Source of the DNA: CAZVWV01 sp964631745
GTDB lineage: Bacteria; Bdellovibrionota_C; UBA2361; JBGSMV01
Assembly (NCBI GenBank): GCA_964631745.1
Contig: CAZVWV010000016.1
Span: 1 to 39,327, forward strand
Direction of reading: 5' to 3'
DNA: 39,327 nt
A program made the translations under genes and the position numbers. The notes beneath the pieces are model-generated. The model had not been told where the DNA came from, made no database searches, and was given only the letters and a program-made list of their open reading frames with translations. Of the stretch, positions 15,040-23,660 are shown one piece after another; within the stretch, counting starts at the first letter, position 1, and each line of letters opens with the position of its first letter.

Positions 15040-16293
15040 TTATGAAATGGCATTGCCAAGAAGCATCGTGGCCTCCCGCATCGCGGCGCAATAACCTAAA
15101 GCTTGCGAGGCCACCTGCGATTTTTGTAGATTCTCACACCCTTTTTCTGACACCATATTCTGCCCGTAAACGTACATATTCTGATTGATACGAAGTAGAG
15201 CAAAGGCAGCAGCTTTGTTCCGATCGACCGGTTTCCCAAAGCTCTCCTCGTAACCACGGCAGAATTCAGCGGTAATCTGCCCCCCAAGCAAAAACATATT
15301 CGATGCCTCCAAAGTTCCGTTACCATGTTGTGCTGATTCTCTAAGAGCCGTAAGTAGTCCCTGACCGATGTCGAAATATCTGGAACCGAAATACATCTTC
15401 TCAGGATCTAAAATGACCAATCCGAGTCCCTCGGATTCAGGGTCGGCCATGCCAGTTGATGGCTTATGCCCTAACGCTAAAATATTCTGCGAAATGATAT
15501 CACCGTGCACGATTTGTAGATCCTGGTCTAACATCTCGAGGCGGAAGCCGTACTCACGCAATTTTTCAAAACCATCCGTCAAATAGTGCTCACTACAGGC
15601 AGCCAGCATCTGTCGAAACTCACTCACGGGGGAGGAATCTTTTTTGCCAAATACCGAAGCTCTAAGCTCTTCCGCGGATATATACCTGCCATAAGGCGTA
15701 TTGGCATTCGCGCTGCACGCGGCCTGCATGCTCTCAAATCTATCGCCGCCTAGTTGCCCCTCTTCCAATAAAGCTTGATGCATCCTGCCTAACAAAGTCC
15801 CAAGCTGATGCGCGCGCTCCGGACCTCCAGCAAAGCGCCCTTCTGACTCGATCCAAGGACTTAATGTGCAGTTATGCCCGGCATCCTCGCCGCCGAAGCG
15901 GCCGATGAAGCCACCTTCTTTAGTTGGAAGAAAATGGGCTGTCGGAACTCCTGCCTCTGCTAACACCTGATAAAAAACATGCATCCCGTCCAAAACATCC
16001 CTTCGATCTTTTGTGCGCCAGCCTTGGCCAATTCGCAAAAGGTATGATTCACCGCCAGCTCCGACTCGAAGACTAGTTCCATTATATGGGTTGTGGTTAA
16101 CGGCCCCAACAGAGTCGACAAACTCATCACGAAAAGCGCTAAAAGCCCGCCCGACTTCAGCAACGATTGCCCCATCCTTTTCCGGCGCCACAATCACGTG
16201 CCGTTCGGCGTTGACATTAGTTGCACTTGTAAAGGGTTCCGGAAAAATGAATGCTGAAAGTGAGGGACGGGAAGACTGGGGTGAATTGCTCAT
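15040..16293 (-). CDS. Aminoglycoside-phosphotransferase-family small-molecule kinase
   Basis: This 417-residue protein has an APH/choline-kinase fold. The catalytic loop is VHGDIISQNILAL near residue 260 and the metal motif is VILDPEKMYFGSRYFDIG near 295. The latter recalls methylthioribose kinase and related metabolic kinases more than true antibiotic kinases. An N-terminal lobe includes YLLRIGQGWRTKD and a hinge-like TLSPWIESEGRF. The substrate cannot be told from the sequence; resistance should not be assumed. It is divergent from the uridine-kinase-like gene, 183 bp away, and both may be nucleoside or sugar salvage enzymes. Confidence 0.75.
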   Translation of the reverse strand: MSNSPQSSRPSLSAFIFPEPFTSATNVNAERHVIVAPEKDGAIVAEVGRAFSAFRDEFVDSVGAVNHNPYNGTSLRVGAGGESYLLRIGQGWRTKDRRDVLDGMHVFYQVLAEAGVPTAHFLPTKEGGFIGRFGGEDAGHNCTLSPWIESEGRFAGGPERAHQLGTLLGRMHQALLEEGQLGGDRFESMQAACSANANTPYGRYISAEELRASVFGKKDSSPVSEFRQMLAACSEHYLTDGFEKLREYGFRLEMLDQDLQIVHGDIISQNILALGHKPSTGMADPESEGLGLVILDPEKMYFGSRYFDIGQGLLTALRESAQHGNGTLEASNMFLLGGQITAEFCRGYEESFGKPVDRNKAAAFALLRINQNMYVYGQNMVSEKGCENLQKSQVASQALGYCAAMREATMLLGNAIS

Positions 16294-16368
16294 AACTGCC
16301 TACTGTCGAATGCTATTCAGCGAACATACTAAGAATTATGACACCGTTAGTCAATCTTGCGGCGCTTA

Positions 16369-16382
16369 CTCAAAAACCCCGG
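16369..16382 (+). repeat. Dispersed CTCAAAAACCCCGG motif, copy 1
   Basis: CTCAAAAACCCCGG here recurs at 20550-20563 and, inverted, at 20761-20774. A shorter inverted copy (GGGTTTTTGAG) lies at 17190-17200, where it is followed by GCAGATAC as the 20764 copy is by GCAAATAC. All copies are intergenic. It looks like a small dispersed repeat family local to this genome. Confidence 0.5.
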
Positions 16383-16476
16383 CGAGCTCCATGATGGGTT
16401 CGTAGCAAGCGAGCCTATTCCGGAATGTTCGGCGGAATTGACTAGAGACGGGGATTCGCGTTAAATCAATACTGGA

Positions 16477-17127
16477 ATGATGGCCGCACCAAAAATATTG
16501 GGTATCGCCGGAGGCACGGCCGGTGGCAAAACCGAGTTCGCTCAACTGGTTGAACGTTGTGCGCCGAGCGGCACAGCGGCGGTTATTAATCTGGATTCAT
16601 ACTACAAGGCGCATGATAATATTCCGCTTCAGCAGCGCGCACTTTTGAATTACGACCATCCTGACTCCTTAGATTTCGATCTTTTGATAGAGCATCTCAC
16701 CCAATTAAGAGAGGGATCTTCTGCTAAAGTTCCCGTATATAATTTCGCCACTCATAATCGTGAAGATTCATTCGTTTTGATTGAGCCCCGCGCCCTTATC
16801 ATTGTTGAGGGGATCTTGGTTTTTGCCGACAAGCGCTTGAAGCAACTATTTGATCTTAAGGTTTACGTACACACCCCGGATCTGCTTCGGCTCAAGCGCC
16901 GTATCCAGCGCGACGTGGCCAGCCGCGGGCGCACTAAAGAATCTGTGATTGAGCAGTGGCAGGCCACGGTACATCCCATGCATGAAAGATTCTGCTATCC
17001 CTCTCGCCATGAGGCGCAGATCACCTTAAGTGGCGAGCAGGACAATACCCAAAACGCCCTCATGATTTTACGAGAACTCTGTGGCGTAGCGCCGATAGAG
17101 GCGGCTTCCGCAAGCGCAACCCACTAA
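16477..17127 (+). CDS. udk: Uridine kinase-like P-loop kinase
   Basis: This 216-residue protein is typical in length for uridine/cytidine kinase. It has a Walker A loop GIAGGTAGGKTEF, the LDSYYKAHDNIP nucleoside-site segment, the family signature NYDHPDSLDFDLL, a hydrophobic strand ending in Glu (IIVEGILVF) and the lid RRIQRDVASRGRT. The reaction is NTP-dependent phosphorylation of uridine to UMP in pyrimidine salvage; phosphoribulokinase-like proteins share the fold, but the NYDHP signature favours Udk. Two adjacent ATGs (16477 and 16480) are possible starts. It stands alone, divergent from the APH-type kinase. Confidence 0.85.
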   Translation: MMAAPKILGIAGGTAGGKTEFAQLVERCAPSGTAAVINLDSYYKAHDNIPLQQRALLNYDHPDSLDFDLLIEHLTQLREGSSAKVPVYNFATHNREDSFVLIEPRALIIVEGILVFADKRLKQLFDLKVYVHTPDLLRLKRRIQRDVASRGRTKESVIEQWQATVHPMHERFCYPSRHEAQITLSGEQDNTQNALMILRELCGVAPIEAASASATH

Positions 17128-17309
17128 GCGATGTCGCTGCTTTTAACACCTCCGGCGAGGCGCTCCATAATTTACTTTGCGCCGCGTTAGGGTTTTTGAG
17201 CAGATACCTGACCGTTACCTTACTAACCAGCCCTACAGTCGGTACGCTTCTTGCTAAATATATTGCATCGGTCGTTGATCGTTAAAATCATTCATTTTTT
17301 GGCGTGGTC

Positions 17310-20300
17310 ATGCCCACTAGGCTGTGGTTTGGTCTATTGTTGTATTGTACCTTTGGGTTGGTCTCCTCCGCCACGGCTGAGCATCCGTTCACAATTTTCA
17401 AAGCCTCGCAGTTTGCCTCGCTCGATGCAAAAATGCACGATGGCGTTGGTCCGGATGATTCTGCGCTCACACGCGTGATGCAGCAGGCCGACGCATACCT
17501 GACGCGAACGGGATCGAATGCCGACTCATCTCTTTTTAGTATTCAACAGATTAGCTCAAGGACCATTACACGCATATCAGAAACAGCCCTTGCTTACTAT
17601 TTCGGACACACAGGTAAGAAGTTGCTCTATCGCGATCGCTGCATTGAAATGGCCAACTATCTAGTTGCCAACTTCCATCCTGATAACGACACCACCAACA
17701 ATTACAAAGAGTTCGACAACTCTTTCATTACTATAGCCCTCGGGTACGCATACGACATGTGTTACAACGATTTTGCTAGCAATAGTCCGGAAAAGACCGT
17801 GCTTCGAACCGAGATCGAAGCTTACCTGAACTTCGCCTATAATCGCACTAGTTGGCGTCGGGAGATTCAGAATTACGCAAACGGGAATCTAAATGCTTTA
17901 ATCGGCTCCGGTTTAGTCGTCGGCACACTCGCAATCCGCGACGAAGGTAGCGACGCGACGCTTTATGCAAATGCCTTGAACTTGGGCCATACTGCCGTTA
18001 CTGGAATAATCAGCAGAACTTTTGATGCCGATGGGGCCAGCACGGAAGGGATGCTGTATGCGTCTCTCACGACGCATATGCTGACTTACGCAGCGGTGGC
18101 AAGAGTTAACTATGATGGCTTAGATTATTTCGCAGACCCGCGGGTTCCCAAAATAATGGAGTGGCTCGCATTTAACACTATCCCAGAGGGTAGCAGACGA
18201 TATCATAATTGGAACGACACAGAAACTTATGGCAGCGCCTTCCCATATTGGTTCAATTATATCGCCTACTCCATGACACGTTTCGGTGGCCCTTTACCAC
18301 GTTGGGCATTTGAGAAGCTTGTAGGAGGTTCCACTGAAAACTCTGATTTTGTCGCGATTTTCGGACAAAACTTACCCGCTCAGGATCCAAGTAGTTTTCT
18401 CTCTAACTCAAAGCTATTTGCAGGAAACGGTCAGTATTTCTTTCGAACGGGATGGGATTTAGATGCCATGAGCCAAGATCTGTTTTTCACCTTCTACGCC
18501 GGTAAGTTCAGAAAGGGCCACACCCAAGAACATCAGAACCATTTCGACCTTCTCGGTTACGGAGACCGACTTATTGTCGATTCGGGAGATAGCAGTAATG
18601 AGGGTTCATGCAGCGATCCTTCGTCCATGGCAGAAGGACATAATGTAATACTTGCAAACAAATATGGCGACTACTGGGATGCCAATGGCAACGGACATGA
18701 AGACTCTGGTGAAGCACTCGGATATCTTGGTCAAGCCAAGGGAAGCGGTAACTGCGGCACTGATGCCTATGTTCGTTCATATCTAATATCCCCCGTAGCT
18801 GATTTTCTACAAGGAGATGCACGCGAAGCCTACATTCAAAACTCACCTGAGTATAATCCAGCCCCGGATTGGGATTGGTGCTGGCATAATTACAATGGTG
18901 GCCAGAACACTTCCCAACAGTGTATTCATTTGAAAGAGATGGAGCGTGCCAATCGCTATATCATGATCCTAAAGAAGTCCGACGGAGTGGCACCTTACAT
19001 TGCGCTTGCTGATGATACCCGTATCGACGGCAATTCTCAGAACGGCTATAAGTTTCAATTGCATACTGAATATAAGGAAACAAGCCCAACTAGTAAAAAC
19101 ACTTGGAATTATGCCGCCAACCCACTACGCGTTGACGGTGAACACGGCGGCAAGCTGGACCTTTTTTGGATAAACCCAGTTTTCAATGCGAATATATTCT
19201 CGTCGGACTATTACACTACAAAGGTGAACGGAGAGAATAACTTAGATGGAGCAAACCATCGCATGACGGCCACTCTCAATTCGGCAGATCCGCAATGGTT
19301 TATGTTACTCTTCCCTCACGATAGCGAAATGGCAGTGCCTGAGTTTTCAGTGCTGCCTCTTGTCGAAGGTAAGGCTGCAAGGGCCGACTTTAGCACCGTT
19401 TCCGATTATATTTATTATGCCCCACAAGACATCGTTCAAGGAGCAAATGTTAGTGGAACCGTTAAAATGGGTTGGATTAGAGAAGAGGCTGGAATACCGA
19501 ACCGCTTCTCATTCGCGAAAGCGCAGAATTTCTCCAAAGACGGACGCCGATTAATAACCGTAACCGGAGCTCCTGCCAACCTCGCTTCGGACGGTAACAC
19601 TCTATTCTTGGAAAACTCGACTAGCTCGTACGATGTCTATGGGCCCAATGTGGAAGCTGCCTTTGCAGGAGACACTCCTATGCCAATCTACAAAGCTGGG
19701 AACTATCGCCTGGCCTCGCTCACGCCGCCACAAACCTGCGCCGCTCAAAGCGGAGATAACTGTAGCGCTAACGAAACTTGCGCCGCTGAAGCCTGGATAT
19801 ACGCTAGGGACACCAATCGTTGCTGCCAACAAACCTGTGTCTCCTCCGGCGTTCCTACCCCTACTCCTACCAGAACCGCGTCGCCAACTCCCTCACGTAC
19901 GGCTACAGCGACACGCACACCCACTCACACCGCAACATGGACTCGCACGCCCACGCGTTCGCCCACTCCAACCAGATCTGTCAGGCCAAGTCCTACCTCA
20001 ACAAGCTCTCCAACTGCGACCGCAACCGCAACGCAGACGGTTTCACCGAGCTTAACCCCGACCGCCACAGCGGTCTCCACCAGCACTCCCACTCCTTTGG
20101 TAAGTGTCTCGCCGACCTCAAGCCCGGACCCTGGACCGCATAGTCCCATAATAATTTTCAGTGTCACAGGCTCAAAGGTATTTTACATCGGCCAGCGCGG
20201 TAAATTAGTTATCAGAGGGGATAATTCATTAGGTAGGAAAAGTTTCGCAGCGGGACGTTTACCTCGCGGGGCCAAATTTGTTTGGGCGAAAAATTCCAAA

Positions 20301-20447
20301 TTAGCGAAAGGCTCCCTGGTTTGGACGCCGACATCGTTGCAACGCGGTGCCCATCGAGCTGTCTTCTTTACATATCACTTGGGAGAGCGCACAAAGCAGC
20401 GACTGAACTTGCGCGTCAAGCGCAAGCCTTCTAAGAACGGCAAATGA
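17310..20447 (+). CDS. Secreted heparinase II/III-like polysaccharide lyase
   Basis: This is a 1045-residue exoprotein. The signal peptide is the first 23 or so residues (LWFGLLLYCTFGLVSSATA). An alpha/alpha-toroid-like region spans about 50-390, followed by a beta-sandwich beginning at HTQEHQNHFDLLGYGDRLIV, the segment that in heparinase II/III-type lyases carries catalytic and structural His residues. Cys-rich text near 810-845 (QTCAAQSGDNCSANETCAAE, then RCCQQTC) leads into a Thr/Pro linker (about 848-945) of PTPTPTRTASPTP type. A C-terminal domain at about 950-1040 looks like a putative Ig fold (LPRGAKFVWAKNS, SLVWTPTSLQRGAH). The lyase likely cleaves acidic polysaccharide outside the cell. 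I chose the ATG at 17310; a GTG at 17304 is equally possible, and neither has a clear ribosome site. Confidence 0.72.
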   Translation: MPTRLWFGLLLYCTFGLVSSATAEHPFTIFKASQFASLDAKMHDGVGPDDSALTRVMQQADAYLTRTGSNADSSLFSIQQISSRTITRISETALAYYFGHTGKKLLYRDRCIEMANYLVANFHPDNDTTNNYKEFDNSFITIALGYAYDMCYNDFASNSPEKTVLRTEIEAYLNFAYNRTSWRREIQNYANGNLNALIGSGLVVGTLAIRDEGSDATLYANALNLGHTAVTGIISRTFDADGASTEGMLYASLTTHMLTYAAVARVNYDGLDYFADPRVPKIMEWLAFNTIPEGSRRYHNWNDTETYGSAFPYWFNYIAYSMTRFGGPLPRWAFEKLVGGSTENSDFVAIFGQNLPAQDPSSFLSNSKLFAGNGQYFFRTGWDLDAMSQDLFFTFYAGKFRKGHTQEHQNHFDLLGYGDRLIVDSGDSSNEGSCSDPSSMAEGHNVILANKYGDYWDANGNGHEDSGEALGYLGQAKGSGNCGTDAYVRSYLISPVADFLQGDAREAYIQNSPEYNPAPDWDWCWHNYNGGQNTSQQCIHLKEMERANRYIMILKKSDGVAPYIALADDTRIDGNSQNGYKFQLHTEYKETSPTSKNTWNYAANPLRVDGEHGGKLDLFWINPVFNANIFSSDYYTTKVNGENNLDGANHRMTATLNSADPQWFMLLFPHDSEMAVPEFSVLPLVEGKAARADFSTVSDYIYYAPQDIVQGANVSGTVKMGWIREEAGIPNRFSFAKAQNFSKDGRRLITVTGAPANLASDGNTLFLENSTSSYDVYGPNVEAAFAGDTPMPIYKAGNYRLASLTPPQTCAAQSGDNCSANETCAAEAWIYARDTNRCCQQTCVSSGVPTPTPTRTASPTPSRTATATRTPTHTATWTRTPTRSPTPTRSVRPSPTSTSSPTATATATQTVSPSLTPTATAVSTSTPTPLVSVSPTSSPDPGPHSPIIIFSVTGSKVFYIGQRGKLVIRGDNSLGRKSFAAGRLPRGAKFVWAKNSKLAKGSLVWTPTSLQRGAHRAVFFTYHLGERTKQRLNLRVKRKPSKNGK

Positions 20448-20549
20448 GCGCACTGGAATGGCTTTCTGTTTCTCTTATCTTTCCAAGATATTAATTCACG
20501 AGATAAATCTTTAGCTAATTCAACCATTTAAATATTTTTGACGTAATTT

Positions 20550-20774
20550 CTCAAAAACCCCGGGTAAATTACAAACGCGGCGCAGAGCACGGATATTAAC
20601 TAGCGCCACCGACTCGTCGGCCGGTGTCACGAAGCGGCACAAATTCTTAGGCCGATAGGCAGCAGCCGGTGCGAGCAGGTGGTGGCTACGCCCTAAACGA
20701 TAATGCCACTATAACCACCGGCCGACGAGTCGTCGGCGCTACTTAATATCCCTGCTTCGCCCGGGGTTTTTGAG
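20550..20774. repeat. Long imperfect inverted-repeat element
   Basis: Outer arms are perfect over 15 bp: CTCAAAAACCCCGGG (20550-20564) and its complement at 20760-20774. Inner arms of about 36 bp begin GGATATTAACTAGCGCC at 20591 and are mirrored by GGCGCTACTTAATATCC ending at 20751, with about three mismatches, meeting in CCGACTCGTCGGCCGGTG. The 90-base centre has no reading frame. The 476-base gap 20448-20923 between the convergent lyase and YceI genes contains this element and another hairpin CAAAATT/AATTTTG (20802-20819). It could be a miniature mobile element or a bidirectional terminator. Confidence 0.7.
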
Positions 20775-20923
20775 CAAATACTTTTAGACGAAAACCCCAG
20801 GCAAAATTTGATAATTTTGTCGAATATAGAGACCAAATTATTGGATAATTTCCGTTTATATGGGGCGAAAATTCCAAGTATGCGGCCGTTATGGACGGTA
20901 AAAGGGTCTTTTGCACCTCATAT

Positions 20924-21517
20924 CTATTGAAAACTACCTGGATCTCTCATCTGTCGGAAAACTAAGTCAAAATAAATCCTACCCGAGTAGTTCATAGATG
21001 GCATATTTGGTTCTCCCATCAGGCCAACTTCACTGGCTCCGTGCCCGCTCAAATCGCCGCGCAGGTGAGTAAGCAAAGAGGTAGTTTCTAAAATCTGGGC
21101 GGAAACGTTTACGCGGTGCTGATGAGAGCCGTTGCGTATAATTCCGGAGATCTGAAGCTTTAGAGGGGAAGTTAAGGTCACTTGTTCGCTGACGAAACTA
21201 AAGAGCGGGTCAGGAATAGCTTTGATCAAACTTTGCATCAAAAAAAGCTTCTCTAAAGGAACTGCGCCAAATTCGACCTGGGAAACATTCATTTTCAAAT
21301 CGAATCTAGAATTTGCCCATCCACTAGAAGGACGGAGCAAGCGTCCAGCATAGTCAACAAAACGGCCAGATGCTTCGGTCACCTGACTACGCGCTTTAAA
21401 AGATATGTGTGAACGCTGCTTATCAAGCAGAAGTTTTAACTCACCAGACCAAGCGGGCGTTACACTCAGACAAATAAGCGCTAAACAGATTAAAGATTTA
21501 CCTAGTAAGATTGGCAT
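20924..21517 (-). CDS. YceI-like periplasmic lipocalin-fold protein
   Basis: This 197-residue protein has a clear signal peptide (SLICLALICLSVTPAWSGE). The mature part follows the YceI pattern: LLLDKQRSHISFKARSQ, GRFVDYAGRL, a middle RFDLKMNVSQV, LTSPLKLQISGIIRNGSHQHRV and the final GRIYFDLVF. YceI proteins form a barrel that binds isoprenoids or fatty amides; the ligand here is unknown. It is divergent from the subtilase gene by 137 bp. No strong ribosome site precedes the ATG, but the signal peptide supports this start. Confidence 0.8.
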   Translation of the reverse strand: MPILLGKSLICLALICLSVTPAWSGELKLLLDKQRSHISFKARSQVTEASGRFVDYAGRLLRPSSGWANSRFDLKMNVSQVEFGAVPLEKLFLMQSLIKAIPDPLFSFVSEQVTLTSPLKLQISGIIRNGSHQHRVNVSAQILETTSLLTHLRGDLSGHGASEVGLMGEPNMPSMNYSGRIYFDLVFRQMRDPGSFQ

Positions 21518-21530
21518 TGTGAGTTGTACT

Positions 21531-21544
21531 GTAGCGTAAGCTAC
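21531..21544. promoter_or_regulatory. Small palindrome in the YceI/subtilase divergent promoter
   Basis: GTAGC (21531-21535) and GCTAC (21540-21544) form an inverted repeat 14 bases outside the YceI start codon, in the 137-bp space shared by two divergent exported-protein genes. It could be a small operator. Nothing else in the space supports this. Confidence 0.2.
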
Positions 21545-21654
21545 TGTAGAGCACTATATCTCACTGGCAGGACTCCCACCAAACTTAGCTCCGAAATATT
21601 AACCTCTAGTCCAACCGACCCGACCTATACTCTTGTCTATTATTCCGTTAAATA

Positions 21655-23601
21655 ATGGTAAAATTTCGTAGCCCCCTTGTTTCTAATGCTGTATCTTATG
21701 CATTCGCGGCTTTAACAGTAGTGTTTGCGCTGCAATCTATAGCTCAGGCAGAGTCTAAGTATTTCTATGACGGCCATGCCCTTATTAGTCTAAAGCAAAA
21801 TAGTGAATACAATATATCTGCGCGAAAAAGAGCGCGCCTTCTGGCTGTGAAACAGTCTGGCGATCTTCCAGCTCGAGAGTTAACCGAATTAGACTACTTG
21901 GTACGTGATTCCAGAGCGCTTGGCAGCTCGTTACAATCATCTAATCTGGAGAAAGGGCGGGTCAAGCGTTACCGAGCCAGTTTAAACCCTTGCGCGAAGT
22001 TTAAACGCATTCAGCGGCTTTTAAAAAATCTTGGGCAAGAATGGGACTGTTCACCCGATTGGCAGGTGAATGTGAGCCTTGCGCCTAATGATCCGAGCTA
22101 TACCTCCGGGTATCTGTGGGGTCTGCATCAAATTTCTGGAAACGACATCGACGCGCCCGAGGCCTGGAATGTAAGCACCGGTTCGCGTGACGTTGTGGTA
22201 GCGGTTATTGATACCGGCATTGATTACACACACAACGACTTAGCCGCAAATATCTGGAGTAATCCAAATGAGATTCCGAGTAACGGCATTGATGACGATC
22301 ATAACGGATACATCGATGACATTCATGGAATAAACGCAATTACCGGAAGCGGTGATCCCATGGATGACCACAGTCATGGAACGCATTGCGCCGGTACTAT
22401 CGGTGCAGTCGGTGATGATGGAAACGGCGTAGTGGGTGTAAACTGGGCGGTTTCAATTGTCGGAAGTAAATTTTTAGCCTCTTCCGGCAGCGGTTCACTT
22501 TCTGACGCCATCAAGGCTATCGATTACATCACAGACCTCAAAACGAGCGGCGTAAATATTGCGGTAATGAGTAACTCCTGGGCTGGAGGCGGATTTAGCA
22601 CCGCGCTAAATAATGCCATCGCTCGGGCGAATGCCGCCGGTATTGTTTTTGTGGCCGCGGCGGGAAACAGTAATTCCGATAACGATGCTGCTCCAACCTT
22701 TCCAGCTAACTACGAACAGCCAAATGTTGTAGCGGTTGGTGCCACCACTTATCTCGGCCAACGCGCTGGATTTTCAAACTACGGGGTAAACACTGTCGAT
22801 ATCGGCGCGCCGGGAGAATCAATCTTAAGCACAGTTCCAGGCAACCAGTGGTCGTATTTCAGCGGTACCTCTATGGCCACGCCGCACGTCGCAGGCGTCA
22901 TAGCTCTAATTAAAGCAGCCAACCCATCAATTAACTCTGACGATCTGATAGCTGCTCTTTTTGCCGGAGCAACAACTAATTCGAATCTATCGAGCTTCTT
23001 TCATTCTGGCCGGTTTCTTAACGCCTATGGAGCCATCGATGCCTCTTTTCATCTTACACCCACACCTACTGGCACACCTACCGCCACAGAAAGCGCCACT
23101 ATGACCCCTTCTGCAACTCCCACGACAACGCCAGTGCCAAGCAGCACGCCCACCCCGACCTTGGCACCAGAAGAGCCGCAGCCCACACCCACATTAGCGC
23201 CGGATCCAGAGCCGGAACCGACCATTGAGCCAGATCCGATTGAGCCAGATCCGCTTGACCCAGATCCTGAAGACACACCCGATCCAGGAGACGAGGAGGA
23301 TTTAGACGCCCCGTTAGTTGAAGCTCTAAAATCGACTGGGCAATTTAGAAAAAGTATTACGCTTAAATACATAGTCGACGAATATAGCGGCGAAACCAGG
23401 GAGCAGATCAAGGTGAAGAAGAAATCGAAGATAGTCAAAACAATCAACCGGCCGCTATCTACCATACCGGAAAGCGGGTTAAAGCAGTATAAATTTTTAA
23501 CAAAAGGCTTAACCCGAGGCAGCTATAGCTTTTGTGTAACTTCGACCGACCTTAGCGGAAATACCAGCGAGCAAAGCTGCGCTGCGCTTAAGATTCGGTG
23601 A
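21655..23601 (+). CDS. Secreted subtilisin-like serine protease with Thr/Pro linker
   Basis: This is a 648-residue peptidase of family S8. The signal peptide is near 1-32 (AALTVVFALQSIAQAES), followed by a pro-region to about 150. The catalytic triad is Asp186 in VAVIDTGIDYTHND, His241 in HGTHCAGTIGA and Ser406 in GTSMATPHVAG; the oxyanion Asn lies in VAAAGNSNSD. After the peptidase domain comes a Thr/Pro stretch, then an acidic Pro/Asp repeat (EPDPIEPDPLDPDPE) that could bind Ca2+ or act as a spacer. The last 90 residues look like an Ig-type domain (RGSYSFCVTSTDLSGNTSE). All catalytic residues are present, so it should be active outside the cell. Confidence 0.92.
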   Translation: MVKFRSPLVSNAVSYAFAALTVVFALQSIAQAESKYFYDGHALISLKQNSEYNISARKRARLLAVKQSGDLPARELTELDYLVRDSRALGSSLQSSNLEKGRVKRYRASLNPCAKFKRIQRLLKNLGQEWDCSPDWQVNVSLAPNDPSYTSGYLWGLHQISGNDIDAPEAWNVSTGSRDVVVAVIDTGIDYTHNDLAANIWSNPNEIPSNGIDDDHNGYIDDIHGINAITGSGDPMDDHSHGTHCAGTIGAVGDDGNGVVGVNWAVSIVGSKFLASSGSGSLSDAIKAIDYITDLKTSGVNIAVMSNSWAGGGFSTALNNAIARANAAGIVFVAAAGNSNSDNDAAPTFPANYEQPNVVAVGATTYLGQRAGFSNYGVNTVDIGAPGESILSTVPGNQWSYFSGTSMATPHVAGVIALIKAANPSINSDDLIAALFAGATTNSNLSSFFHSGRFLNAYGAIDASFHLTPTPTGTPTATESATMTPSATPTTTPVPSSTPTPTLAPEEPQPTPTLAPDPEPEPTIEPDPIEPDPLDPDPEDTPDPGDEEDLDAPLVEALKSTGQFRKSITLKYIVDEYSGETREQIKVKKKSKIVKTINRPLSTIPESGLKQYKFLTKGLTRGSYSFCVTSTDLSGNTSEQSCAALKIR

Positions 23602-23660
23602 TAGTTTTGTAGCAGGTCAGGTATCTGACGAGAACCTAACTTTATTACCCCCGTAAGCGG

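Noticed and set aside
15040..16293. Antibiotic-resistance call for the APH-fold gene
   Set aside because: The fold is shared by many metabolic kinases, and the DPEKMYFGSRYFDIG motif is closer to those. Resistance cannot be claimed from the fold.
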